Shown: positions 1 through 6,573 of the stretch, one piece after another | Layout of the letters: every line of letters starts with the position of its first letter | How positions within the stretch are numbered: position 1 is the first letter of the stretch | From: Methanomicrobiales archaeon | GTDB lineage: Archaea > Halobacteriota > Methanomicrobia > Methanomicrobiales > JACTUA01 | Assembly (NCBI GenBank): GCA_028678635.1 | Contig: JAJRDC010000197.1 | Span: forward strand, 1 to 7,247 | Length of the DNA stretch: 7,247 nucleotides | Direction: 5' to 3' | Translations under genes and position numbers: made by a program | The notes under the pieces: generated by a model | What the model was told of the DNA's origin: nothing | The model's input: the letters and a program-made list of their open reading frames with translations, nothing else | Databases searched by the model: none

Positions 1-971
1 ACGCAGCCCACCCGTTTGAGAACCCGAACCCGTTCACCAACCTTTTTGAGGTCTTCCTGATCCTGATCATCCCTGCCTCACTCCCCTTCACCTTCGGAGA
101 GATGTGCGGGAACCGGAGGGAGGGTGCAGCCATCTACGCTGCAATGCTCGTCCTCTTCCTCCTGGCTTTCACCGGTCTGTACCTGGCGGAACTGGGCGGC
201 AACCCTGCCCTCCCGGCGATGGGGATCTCCGGCGTCCCCATGGAAGGAAAAGAGGTCAGGTTCGGCCTGGGGGGGACTGCCCTCTACGCCGTGGCCACCA
301 CTGCCACCTCCTGCGGTTCGGTGAACGCCATGCACGACTCCCTGACTCCCCTGGCCGGCATGGTCCCCCTGCTCCTGATCCTGCTGGGCGAGGTTGTATT
401 TGGCGGTGTCGGCTCCGGGTTCTATACCTACCTGGCCTTCATCGTGGTGGCTGTCTTCATCGCTGGCCTGATGATCGGCCGGACACCGGAGTATCTGGGC
501 AAGAAGATGGAGCGGAGGGAGATCACGATGGCCGTCCTTGTCATCCTGGTCCCTGCACTCCTAGTCCTCCTCTTCACCGGGGTCGCCCTCCTGATCCCGG
601 CAGGTTCAGCGGCCATGCTGAACCCGGGGCCCCACGGCCTCTCGGAGCTGATCTATGCGTATGCGTCCATGGCCAACAACAACGGCAGCGCCTTCGCCGG
701 TTTCGATGCGACGGCACCCTTCTTCACCCTCACGGGAGCCCTGGTGATGGCCCTCGGGAGGTTCGTGCCTGCAGTGGCGATGCTGGCACTGGCCGGGACG
801 GTTGCCGGGAAAAAGACCGTCCCCGCCGGCCCCGGTACCCTCCCCACCGCCCAGCCGGCCTTCGTTCTCTGGATGCTCTTTGTCATCGTGATTGTCGGCG
901 TCCTCACGTTCTTCCCCGTGCTGACCATGGGGCCCGTGGCCGAGCACCTCCTGATGATCGGGGGCGCCTAG
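1..971 (+). CDS. kdpA: KdpA, potassium-binding channel-like subunit of the KdpFABC pump (5' truncated by window edge)
   Basis: KdpA is the membrane subunit that selects and binds K+ in the high-affinity K+-transporting ATPase. The reading frame is open from the left edge (first full codon at 3) to TAG at 969-971. This leaves 322 residues, roughly the C-terminal 60% of a protein usually near 560 residues; the start lies outside. The visible part begins with AAHPFENPNPFTN, a conserved KdpA loop. It includes two selectivity-filter loops: TSCGSVNAMHDS (TSCGS coded at 306-320) and NNNGSAFAG (675-701). Between them is the family signature GEVVFGGVGSG, followed by GLMIGRTPEYLGKK. Several hydrophobic membrane spans are evident. 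The stop is 1 nt before kdpB, consistent with co-transcription and coupled translation. I see no disrupted residue. Identification is by recognised family motifs and by the kdpB and kdpC neighbours, and is very secure. Confidence 0.97.
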   Translation, partial: AAHPFENPNPFTNLFEVFLILIIPASLPFTFGEMCGNRREGAAIYAAMLVLFLLAFTGLYLAELGGNPALPAMGISGVPMEGKEVRFGLGGTALYAVATTATSCGSVNAMHDSLTPLAGMVPLLLILLGEVVFGGVGSGFYTYLAFIVVAVFIAGLMIGRTPEYLGKKMERREITMAVLVILVPALLVLLFTGVALLIPAGSAAMLNPGPHGLSELIYAYASMANNNGSAFAGFDATAPFFTLTGALVMALGRFVPAVAMLALAGTVAGKKTVPAGPGTLPTAQPAFVLWMLFVIVIVGVLTFFPVLTMGPVAEHLLMIGGA

Positions 972-972
972 T

Positions 973-3042
973 ATGGCCCGGAAGCGGTTCGACCACGTTC
1001 CGGCGCTGGAGCCAGGCCTCCTCTCCCGGGCGTTCTTGGATTCACTCCGGAAGCTGGACCCCCGCCGGCAGCGGGAGAACCCGGTGATGCTCCTCGTGGA
1101 ACTGGGGGGCATCCTCACGACGATCGTCTTCCTTGCGGGCCTGGCAGGCCGATCCGGGGAGCCCCCGCTCTTCACCGGCCTCGTCTCCCTCTGGCTCTGG
1201 CTGACCGTCCTCTTCTCCAGCTTCGCGGAGTCGCTCTCTGAGGGCCGGGGCAGGGCCAGGGCCGCATCGCTCCGCCGGGCGCGCCAGAGCATCACGGCGA
1301 AGCGGCTCCGTTCCATCGACGTCCCCGGAGATGTCCACCTGGTCCCCTCCACCGACCTCCGGACAGGGGATCTGGTACTCGTGGGCGCGGGGGAGCTCAT
1401 CCCCGGCGACGGGGAGGTGGTGAAGGGTGCAGCTCTCGTCAACGAGGCGGCCGTCACGGGGGAGTCGGCCCCGGTCATCCGGGAATCCGGCGGTGACCGG
1501 AGCGCCGTCACCGGCAGCACCACGGTGGTAGCCGGCGCGGTGACCATCAGAATCACCGCGGAGCCAGGACAGACGTTCCTGGACCGGATGATCTGCATGG
1601 TAGAGGGGGCTGAGCGGAGGAAGACCCCCAACGAGGTGGCACTCCAGATCTTCCTTGTCTCGCTCTCCCTCGCCTTCCTGGCCGTTGTCTGCAACCTTGA
1701 ACCGGTCTCCCGGTTCAGCGCCTCCGTCGCGGGGATGGGGATCCCGCTTTCGGTGACTGTCCTCACGGCCCTCTTCGTCTGCCTTGCGCCGACCACCATC
1801 GCCGCGCTCCTCCCTGCCATCGGTATCGCGGGGATGGACCGCCTCTTCCAGAAGAACATCGTTGCCCTCTCGGGGAGGGCTATCGAGGCGGCCGGCGATG
1901 TGAACGTGCTCCTCCTGGACAAGACCGGGACCATCACGCTGGGTGCCCGGCAGGCCGCCGAGATGATCCCGGTGGAGGGGCAGGGCCGTGAAGCACTGGT
2001 GGAGGGAGCATACCTCTCGTCTTTGGGGGACGAGACCCCTGAAGGAAAGAGCATCGCCGAGTTCGCCTCCCGGATTCTGGGAAACCCTGTTACCCTGCCT
2101 GAGGGAGTCCGACACATTCCCTTCTCCGCGGCCACGCGGGTGAGCGGCATCGAGTGGAACGGTACCACCTATCTGAAGGGGGCCGCAGACTCGGTGACCC
2201 GGGCGGTACAGGGACAGGGAGGGGTTGTGCCCCCGGACCTGGAGGCGAAGGTCACCGGGATCGCCTCTGCCGGGGGAACGCCCCTCGTCGTGTGCCGGGG
2301 CACGACGATCCTGGGTGTCATCCACCTGAAGGACGTGCTCAAGTCAGGGATCCGGGAACGCTTCCGGGACCTCCGCCGCATCGGGATCCGCACGGTGATG
2401 ATCACCGGCGACAACCACCTGACCGCTGCCACCATCGCCGCAGAGGCCGGCGTGGACGACTTCGTGGCCGAGGCCCATCCCGAGGAGAAGCTCCGGCTGA
2501 TCCGAAATTACCAGGCCGAAGGGAACATGGTGGCCATGACCGGCGACGGGACCAACGACGCCCCCGCGCTGGCCCAGGCCGACGTGGCGGTGGCCATGAA
2601 CAACGGGACCCAGCCCGCGCGGGAAGCCGCGAACATCATCGACCTGGACAGCGATCCGACCAAGCTGCTGGACATCGTGGAGATAGGCAAGCAGATCCTG
2701 ATGACCCGGGGTGCCCTCACGACTTTCTCCGTGGCAAACGATGTCTCCAAGTACTTTGCCATCCTCCCGGCAGCCCTCGTCGGGATCTATCCCTCCCTGG
2801 CCGCACTGAACGTGATGGGCCTGTCAACGCCGTATACCGCCATCCTCTCAGCGGTGATCTTCAATGCCCTCGTCATCCCGCTCCTGATCCCCCTGGCGCT
2901 GAAGGGGGTCAGGTTCCGGCCGATCCCGGCCTCCACCCTCTTCACCTACAACCTGGTGATCTTCGGACTCGGGGGGATCGTGACGCCGTTTCTCGGGATC
3001 AAGCTGATCGACATGATGCTCTCAGCACTCATGCATATCTAG
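973..3042 (+). CDS. kdpB: KdpB, P-type ATPase catalytic subunit of the potassium pump
   Basis: KdpB hydrolyses ATP to drive K+ import through KdpA. The 689 residues are close to the usual length of about 680. In order: N-terminal membrane spans; an actuator domain with TGES (residues 162-165); a membrane segment with CLAPTTI (270-276); the phosphorylation site DKTGT (Asp316); a small nucleotide-binding domain with the KGA motif (402-404); TGDN (478-481); GDGTNDAP (524-531); and the conserved Asp590/Lys593 pair in VANDVSKYFA, equivalent to E. coli D583/K586. The C-terminal spans contain ILSAVIFNAL. All catalytic residues are present, so the enzyme looks functional. ATG at 973 is chosen because it lies 1 nt after the kdpA stop and gives a normal N-terminus; only a weak G-run (960-964) serves as a ribosome binding site, suggesting coupled translation. 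Ser165 in TGES matches the serine whose phosphorylation inhibits the E. coli pump; whether that applies here is unknown. Confidence 0.98.
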   Translation: MARKRFDHVPALEPGLLSRAFLDSLRKLDPRRQRENPVMLLVELGGILTTIVFLAGLAGRSGEPPLFTGLVSLWLWLTVLFSSFAESLSEGRGRARAASLRRARQSITAKRLRSIDVPGDVHLVPSTDLRTGDLVLVGAGELIPGDGEVVKGAALVNEAAVTGESAPVIRESGGDRSAVTGSTTVVAGAVTIRITAEPGQTFLDRMICMVEGAERRKTPNEVALQIFLVSLSLAFLAVVCNLEPVSRFSASVAGMGIPLSVTVLTALFVCLAPTTIAALLPAIGIAGMDRLFQKNIVALSGRAIEAAGDVNVLLLDKTGTITLGARQAAEMIPVEGQGREALVEGAYLSSLGDETPEGKSIAEFASRILGNPVTLPEGVRHIPFSAATRVSGIEWNGTTYLKGAADSVTRAVQGQGGVVPPDLEAKVTGIASAGGTPLVVCRGTTILGVIHLKDVLKSGIRERFRDLRRIGIRTVMITGDNHLTAATIAAEAGVDDFVAEAHPEEKLRLIRNYQAEGNMVAMTGDGTNDAPALAQADVAVAMNNGTQPAREAANIIDLDSDPTKLLDIVEIGKQILMTRGALTTFSVANDVSKYFAILPAALVGIYPSLAALNVMGLSTPYTAILSAVIFNALVIPLLIPLALKGVRFRPIPASTLFTYNLVIFGLGGIVTPFLGIKLIDMMLSALMHI

Positions 3043-3045
3043 GAG
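3041..3045 (+). promoter_or_regulatory. Ribosome binding site of kdpC, overlapping the kdpB stop
   Basis: AGGAG begins inside the kdpB TAG stop codon and sits 8 nt before the ATG at 3054. It decides the kdpC start. The ATG at 3049 is out of frame with KdpC and too close to the site. The open frame upstream of 3054 is only a shadow inside kdpB. Confidence 0.75.
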
Positions 3046-3053
3046 AACATGGT

Positions 3054-3635
3054 ATGAGCTCGCTCCGAACCGCCGCGATCCTGTTCACGGTCCTCTTCGT
3101 CATTACCGGCGTTGTCTACCCAGCCGCGGTGCTTCTCGCTGCCGGACTCGCATTCCCGTTCCAGGCCCATGGCAGCCTGGTGCAGGAGACCGACGGCCAG
3201 GTGGCGGGATCGGACCTCCTCGGCCAGAATTTCAGCCTGCCGAGATACTTCCAGGGCCGGCCCTCGGCCACCACGGGGGCACCCTACAATGCTACCGCTT
3301 CGGGGGGATCCAACCTGGGTCCCACGAATCCCGCAATGCTCAATGACGTGGAGATGCGAGTGGCGTCCCTTCGGGATCTGGGTATCGACGGACTGATCCC
3401 GTCGGACCTGGTGATGGCGTCGGGGAGCGGTCTGGACCCCCATCTCAGCCTTGATGCGGCGCTCCTGCAGATCCCGGTGGTGGCGGAGGCGCGGGGAATC
3501 CCGGAGGATGCGTTGAGGGGGCGGGTCCTCTTCCGGGCGGTATATCCCCTGGTTCCCTTCTCGGGCGCGTACGTGAACGTCGGAGAGCTGAACCGGGACC
3601 TGGACCGGTGGCAGGGAGGTGGGGGGAATGGATAA
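3054..3635 (+). CDS. kdpC: KdpC, accessory subunit of the potassium pump
   Basis: KdpC is the single-span subunit that binds KdpA/KdpB and supports assembly and ATP affinity of the pump. The 193 residues are a normal family length. An N-terminal hydrophobic span (about residues 5-32) is followed by a soluble domain. Its family motifs are all present: GSDLLGQNFS, YFQGRPSA, the glycine/serine-rich SGGSNLGPTNP, SDLVMASGSGLDPH and the conserved ALLQ. The reading frame is open far upstream into kdpB, but that extension is an artefact of GC-rich sequence. ATG at 3054 gives the canonical short N-terminus and has a good ribosome binding site. The gene starts 11 nt after the kdpB stop and overlaps kdpD by 8 nt, so its translation is probably coupled to both. 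No abnormal feature was seen. Confidence 0.97.
   Translation: MSSLRTAAILFTVLFVITGVVYPAAVLLAAGLAFPFQAHGSLVQETDGQVAGSDLLGQNFSLPRYFQGRPSATTGAPYNATASGGSNLGPTNPAMLNDVEMRVASLRDLGIDGLIPSDLVMASGSGLDPHLSLDAALLQIPVVAEARGIPEDALRGRVLFRAVYPLVPFSGAYVNVGELNRDLDRWQGGGGNG
3613..3623 (+). promoter_or_regulatory. Strong Shine-Dalgarno of kdpD inside the kdpC 3' end
   Basis: A purine run containing GGAGGTG (3614-3620) lies 7 nt upstream of ATG 3628. It favours 3628 over the in-frame GTG at 3619, which overlaps the ribosome binding site itself. The run is also coding, for the glycine-rich end of KdpC (GGGG near the C-terminus). Confidence 0.75.
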
Positions 3636-5559
3636 TCCTGAACCCGGCCGACCCCTGCCCGATGACCTGCTCCTGCTGGCCCGCAGGGCAGAGCAGAAGG
3701 CACAGGAAGGGCACCTGACCATCTACCTGGGGTATGCCCCGGGCGTGGGGAAGACCTATGCCATGCTCCACGATGCCCAGCAGTGGCGCCAGGACGGGGT
3801 CGAGGTGCTGGTCGGCCACGTGGAGACCCATGGACGGCCGGAGACCGATGCCCTGGCAGCCCGGCTGGAGACGATCCCTTCCCGGCGGGTCGAGTACCAG
3901 GGCATTTCCCTCCGGGAGATGGACCTGGAGGCCGTCCTGCAGCGCAGGCCGCCGGTGGTGCTCGTCGACGAACTCGCCCATACCAATGCCCCGGACAGCC
4001 GCCACCGGAAACGCTACCAGGATATCCTGGAGCTCCTGCATGCGGGAATCTCGGTCTGCACCACGGTGAACATCCAGCATATCGAGAGCCTCAACGACGC
4101 CGTGGCCCAGATTACCGGTATCCGGGTCAACGAGACCGTACCGGATACCTTCTTGGACAGGGCCGATGACATCCGGCTCATCGACCTCTCCCCGGAGGAC
4201 CTCCAGATCCGGCTCAGGGCCGGGAAGGTCTATGTGAAGGATATGGCCCAGCAGGCCATGGACCGGTACTTCAGCACAGGAAACCTCCTCGCCCTCCGGC
4301 AGCTGGCCCTGCGATACATGGCGGCCGCGACCGATACCCGCATGGTGGACCACATGCGGACACGGGCGATCCCGGGTCCATGGCCTGCAACCGAGCGGCT
4401 GGTGGTCGGGATCCGCCCCGGGCCCATGGCCGAGCGGATGGTCCGGGCAGCCTACCGGCTCTCGGCCCGGTTCAATGCAGACTGGGTGGTTCTCTGCATT
4501 GACACTCAGTCCCACCTCTCGCTCACCGATCAGGAGAATGCCTGGATCACCGAGGCCATGGATACCGCCCATAAGCTGGGGGGCAGGACCGTGAGGTACC
4601 GCGGGGCTGACGTGGCAGACGAACTCCTCCAGTATGCCCGAAGGAACAACGTCACCATGATCATGCTCGGGAAACCCCAGGGGATCGATATCCTGTTCTC
4701 CCCGGTGTATTCGGTCATGCGCCGGTCCCCAGGGATCGATATCTATCTCTTTGATCCGAAAGCAGAGAAGGTGGGGGTGCCCCTCACGCAGCAACTCCAC
4801 GTGCTCACGACGTGGGACTACCTCTTCAGCATGGTAATGGTCGCCACCGTCACCCTTCTCAACTATTTCCTGACCGGAATCCTGAGCCCTGCCAACCTGC
4901 TCATCATCCAGCTCCTGCCGGTGGTGGTCTCCGCCCTCTTCTTCCGCAGGGGGGCAGCCCTCTTCACCGCGGTGGTGAGCATCCTTGCCTTTGATTTCCT
5001 TTTCGTGGAACCCTACTACACCTTCTCGGTCGAGGACTGGCAGTACCTCATCGCGTTTGTTGGCTATGTGGTGGTGGCGCTGGTCATCAGCCACCTGGCT
5101 ACCCGGATCCGGCACCTGCTCCCCCAGATCTGGAAGAGCGAGGCCGAGGTGGCTGCCGTGGCCGGGCTTTCCCGGCAGCTGGTTGAGGCGGACGACCGGC
5201 AGCAGGTCTTTGAGATCCTGGCCCGCAACATGCAGGGCCTGGGCGGGGGATCCTCGGCCATCCTGGGACCGACTCTTGCAGGCCTGATGGTCCTCTCCGG
5301 GGACATGGACTATCCCCTCACCGAGAAGGAACGCACGATTGCCCAGTGGGCGTACGATAACGGTGAGCCTGCCGGCCGGGGGACCGACAACCTCCCCGCG
5401 GGAACCGGGCACTATGTTCCTATGGAAGCCCATGGCGTGGTCTTCGGGGTGCTGGCCTTTGCCTTCCGGGATCCTGACGTGATGCTCACCCCCGAGAACC
5501 GGGAGATCTTCCAGACCATGGCCTACCTGGGTGCGCTGGCACTGGAGCGGATGAAGTAG
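3628..5559 (+). CDS. kdpD: KdpD-like sensor without the histidine kinase domain
   Basis: KdpD normally senses low K+ and phosphorylates KdpE. This 643-residue protein has the usual sensor half. The N-terminal KdpD domain (about 12-222) carries Walker A GYAPGVGKT (35-43), THGR (67-70), Walker B-like VVLVDELAH with Asp114-Glu115, and TTVNIQHIESLND. A USP-type domain follows at about 256-375. Four closely packed hydrophobic spans (about 395-492, DUF4118 type) come next, then a GAF-like segment (about 505-640) ending in ALERMK and the stop. E. coli KdpD is 894 residues; its dimerisation/phosphoacceptor (SHDLRTPL) and ATPase domains are wholly missing here. I see no such motif after the stop, so this is not a simple frameshift within the window. 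Kinase-less KdpD proteins are known in some bacteria. ATG 3628 overlaps the kdpC stop by 8 nt. Likely membrane-bound; the output partner is unknown. The gene symbol reflects homology, not kinase activity. Confidence 0.93.
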   Translation: MDNPEPGRPLPDDLLLLARRAEQKAQEGHLTIYLGYAPGVGKTYAMLHDAQQWRQDGVEVLVGHVETHGRPETDALAARLETIPSRRVEYQGISLREMDLEAVLQRRPPVVLVDELAHTNAPDSRHRKRYQDILELLHAGISVCTTVNIQHIESLNDAVAQITGIRVNETVPDTFLDRADDIRLIDLSPEDLQIRLRAGKVYVKDMAQQAMDRYFSTGNLLALRQLALRYMAAATDTRMVDHMRTRAIPGPWPATERLVVGIRPGPMAERMVRAAYRLSARFNADWVVLCIDTQSHLSLTDQENAWITEAMDTAHKLGGRTVRYRGADVADELLQYARRNNVTMIMLGKPQGIDILFSPVYSVMRRSPGIDIYLFDPKAEKVGVPLTQQLHVLTTWDYLFSMVMVATVTLLNYFLTGILSPANLLIIQLLPVVVSALFFRRGAALFTAVVSILAFDFLFVEPYYTFSVEDWQYLIAFVGYVVVALVISHLATRIRHLLPQIWKSEAEVAAVAGLSRQLVEADDRQQVFEILARNMQGLGGGSSAILGPTLAGLMVLSGDMDYPLTEKERTIAQWAYDNGEPAGRGTDNLPAGTGHYVPMEAHGVVFGVLAFAFRDPDVMLTPENREIFQTMAYLGALALERMK

Positions 5560-5609
5560 CTGCAGATTACTACGATTTCATCGATGCCATACTGGTGGAA
5601 CGCTCCTGG

Positions 5610-5626
5610 GGGAACCTTCGGTTCCC
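5610..5626 (+). terminator. Small perfect hairpin after kdpD, possible kdp operon terminator
   Basis: GGGAACC (5610-5616) and GGTTCCC (5620-5626) are perfect inverted repeats around a TTC loop, 50 nt after the kdpD stop. No T-run follows directly; the nearest T-rich stretch is the pyrimidine tract at 5701-5716. It could be a terminator element, an mRNA 3'-end stabiliser or a protein site. The structure is seen directly; the role is inference. Confidence 0.4.
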
Positions 5627-5680
5627 GCTGCCCCATGGATGTCTTCCTTCTGCAGGGCCAGGGGTCGGCGAAGTCACAAC

Positions 5681-5716
5681 AATAACCTCAAGCCGTAGGT
5701 CCCCCTCTCTTTTTCC
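5681..5716 (+). promoter_or_regulatory. Putative promoter and pyrimidine-rich leader of the flavin reductase gene
   Basis: The spacer 5560-5716 holds no gene. Its most AT-rich part, CACAACAATAACC (5675-5687), could act as a weak TATA-like element for a start just before 5717. The 16 nt directly before the ATG are entirely pyrimidine (CCCCCTCTCTTTTTCC). There is no Shine-Dalgarno there, so the mRNA is probably leaderless or has a very short leader, which is common in archaea. The T5 run (5710-5714) could also end kdp transcription. The TATA match is poor. Confidence 0.3.
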
Positions 5717-6283
5717 ATGCAGAAAATCAGCATCGGGACAAACGTCTTCGTGTACCCCATGCCCGTAACCCTGCTTGGAACCGTTGTGGATGGAAAGCCC
5801 AACTTCATGGCCCTTGGTTGGCTCTCGCGGGTCAATGCGAACCCGCCACTCATCGGTGCCGGCGTGGGGAACCATCACCACACTCCAAAGGGGATACGGG
5901 AACATCGGACGTTCAGCATCAACGTCCCGTCCAAGGACATGATGGAAAAGACCGACTACTGCGGTCTGGTCTCGGGGAAAGCCGAGGACAAGGGACGGCT
6001 CTTCGACGTGTACTACGGGACGCTCCCTACCGCTCCCCTGATCCGGGAGTGCCCGCTCACGCTGGAGTGCCGGCTCGTGAACATGGTGGAGATGCCGACG
6101 AACACGCTCTACATCGGCGAGATCGTGGGCTCCCACACGGAGGAGCGGTTCCTGACGGAGGGGAAACTGGATATCAAGAAGGTGAACCCGCTCCTCCTCA
6201 CCATGCCGGACAACCGGTATTGGACCGTCGGGGAGTATGCCGGCGATGCATGGAAGGCGGGGAAGAATCTGAAGAGGAAATAG
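5717..6283 (+). CDS. Flavin reductase / flavoredoxin family protein (FMN-binding)
   Basis: This 188-residue soluble protein matches the flavin reductase-like, FMN-binding split-barrel family common in methanogenic archaea and anaerobic bacteria. These proteins bind FMN and reduce or carry electrons by way of flavin; the physiological partner is usually unknown. Visible family features include YPMPVTLLGTVVDGKPNFM near the N-terminus, VNANPP (39-44), a FSIN stretch (66-69), TDYCG (79-83) with Cys82, SGKAEDK, and the C-terminal LDIKKVNPLLLTMPDNRYW (151-169) leading into GEYAGDAWKAGK. No signal peptide or membrane span is seen. ATG 5717 is the first in-frame start with family-like sequence; no ribosome binding site precedes it. 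It lies 157 nt after kdpD on the same strand and has its own likely promoter, so a functional link to potassium uptake is not implied. The exact substrate cannot be told from sequence. Confidence 0.88.
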   Translation: MQKISIGTNVFVYPMPVTLLGTVVDGKPNFMALGWLSRVNANPPLIGAGVGNHHHTPKGIREHRTFSINVPSKDMMEKTDYCGLVSGKAEDKGRLFDVYYGTLPTAPLIRECPLTLECRLVNMVEMPTNTLYIGEIVGSHTEERFLTEGKLDIKKVNPLLLTMPDNRYWTVGEYAGDAWKAGKNLKRK

Positions 6284-6291
6284 AGAGAATA

Positions 6292-6300
6292 CCTTTTTTC
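6292..6300 (+). terminator. Oligo-T terminator of the flavin reductase gene
   Basis: CCTTTTTTC begins 9 nt after the TAG stop, with T6 at 6294-6299. No stable hairpin precedes it. Bare T-tracts after a stop codon are the usual archaeal termination signal, which fits the tentative archaeal origin. Confidence 0.55.
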
Positions 6301-6372
6301 GACTGCTGCGGTAAGCCCTTCTCATCGAGTGGTAAGGAGATAGGGAAACAACGGTACATCGCAGCATCGTCC
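6301..6372. other. Start of the 290-nt convergent intergenic region, no gene found
   Basis: Between the flavin reductase stop (6283) and the MATE stop (6574) no frame shows a recognisable protein, and open frames here are run-ons of shadow frames. This first part has no clear structure; the rest (6373-6515) is dense in inverted repeats listed separately. The last part, 6516-6573, is comparatively AT-richer and has no evident motif. Confidence 0.5.
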
Positions 6373-6405
6373 GGGAGGGAGCGCAGCCCCCTCTCGGTCC
6401 CTCCC
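6373..6405. repeat. Inverted repeat, 8-bp stem, in the convergent intergenic region
   Basis: GGGAGGGA (6373-6380) pairs perfectly with TCCCTCCC (6398-6405) around a 17-nt loop. A shorter competing pairing is GAGGG (6375-6379) with CCCTC (6389-6393). It lies between a + strand gene ending at 6283 and a - strand gene ending at 6574, so it could be a terminator part or belong to a structured RNA. The strand used is unknown. Confidence 0.5.
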
Positions 6406-6413
6406 CTGCTGAG

Positions 6414-6464
6414 GATAGGGCCTGTCCGGAAAGGGGATACACGACGCGATCTGAAATCCCTATC
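6414..6464. repeat. Inverted repeat, 7-bp stem with long loop
   Basis: GATAGGG (6414-6420) is perfectly complementary to CCCTATC (6458-6464), enclosing 37 nt. An alternative pairing competes with it: 6433-6440 (GGGGATAC) with 6518-6527, with a 2-nt bulge at 6523-6524. On its own the match could be chance; its place between two other inverted repeats makes it worth noting. Confidence 0.35.
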
Positions 6465-6467
6465 GAC

Positions 6468-6515
6468 CGGGGGGCGCCCACGCAGCGGGGGCGGGAGCCC
6501 CCAGGAGCGTCCCCG
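6468..6515. repeat. Two-tier GC-rich hairpin with GNRA-type loop
   Basis: The inner stem GGGGGC (6487-6492) / GCCCCC (6497-6502) closes a GGGA tetraloop, which fits GNRA. The outer stem pairs 6468-6473 with 6510-6515 (five Watson-Crick pairs and one G-U) and 6475-6477 with 6507-6509, with G6474 bulged. Nine nt and four nt separate the tiers on the two sides. No T-run follows on either strand. It may be a terminator for the minus-strand transporter gene (58 nt beyond its stop), or part of an RNA. Confidence 0.5.
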
Positions 6516-6573
6516 TAGTATCATCCCTCCTCGTAAACCGACAAATCCATTCATACCAGATTCGGCCGCATCC

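Noticed and set aside
606..2168. Minus-strand open frame of 520 codons opposite kdpA/kdpB
   Set aside because: It is rich in R, S, P and T, lacks domains and overlaps two secure genes; it is a GC-content shadow.
2154..3053. Possible 300-residue N-terminal extension of KdpC
   Set aside because: The frame is open but overlaps the conserved end of kdpB. The sequence is low-complexity, and KdpC begins properly at 3054 with a ribosome binding site.
4681..4743. Direct repeat GGGATCGATATC at 4681-4692 and 4732-4743 in kdpD, 51 nt apart and in frame (GIDI twice)
   Set aside because: It is only 12 bp, inside conserved coding sequence of the USP domain. It is most likely coincidence of codon use or two similar beta strands.
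3445..5433. Long minus-strand open frame of 662 codons opposite kdpC/kdpD
   Set aside because: It is antisense to a clear kdpD. Its protein is rich in H, G, P, E and D with no domain or membrane pattern, as expected from the reverse complement of GC-rich codons.
5560..5716. Remnant of a histidine kinase domain broken off kdpD by frameshift
   Set aside because: The spacer is too short, shows no SHDLRTP or ATP-binding motif in the frames read, and is followed by an unrelated intact gene.
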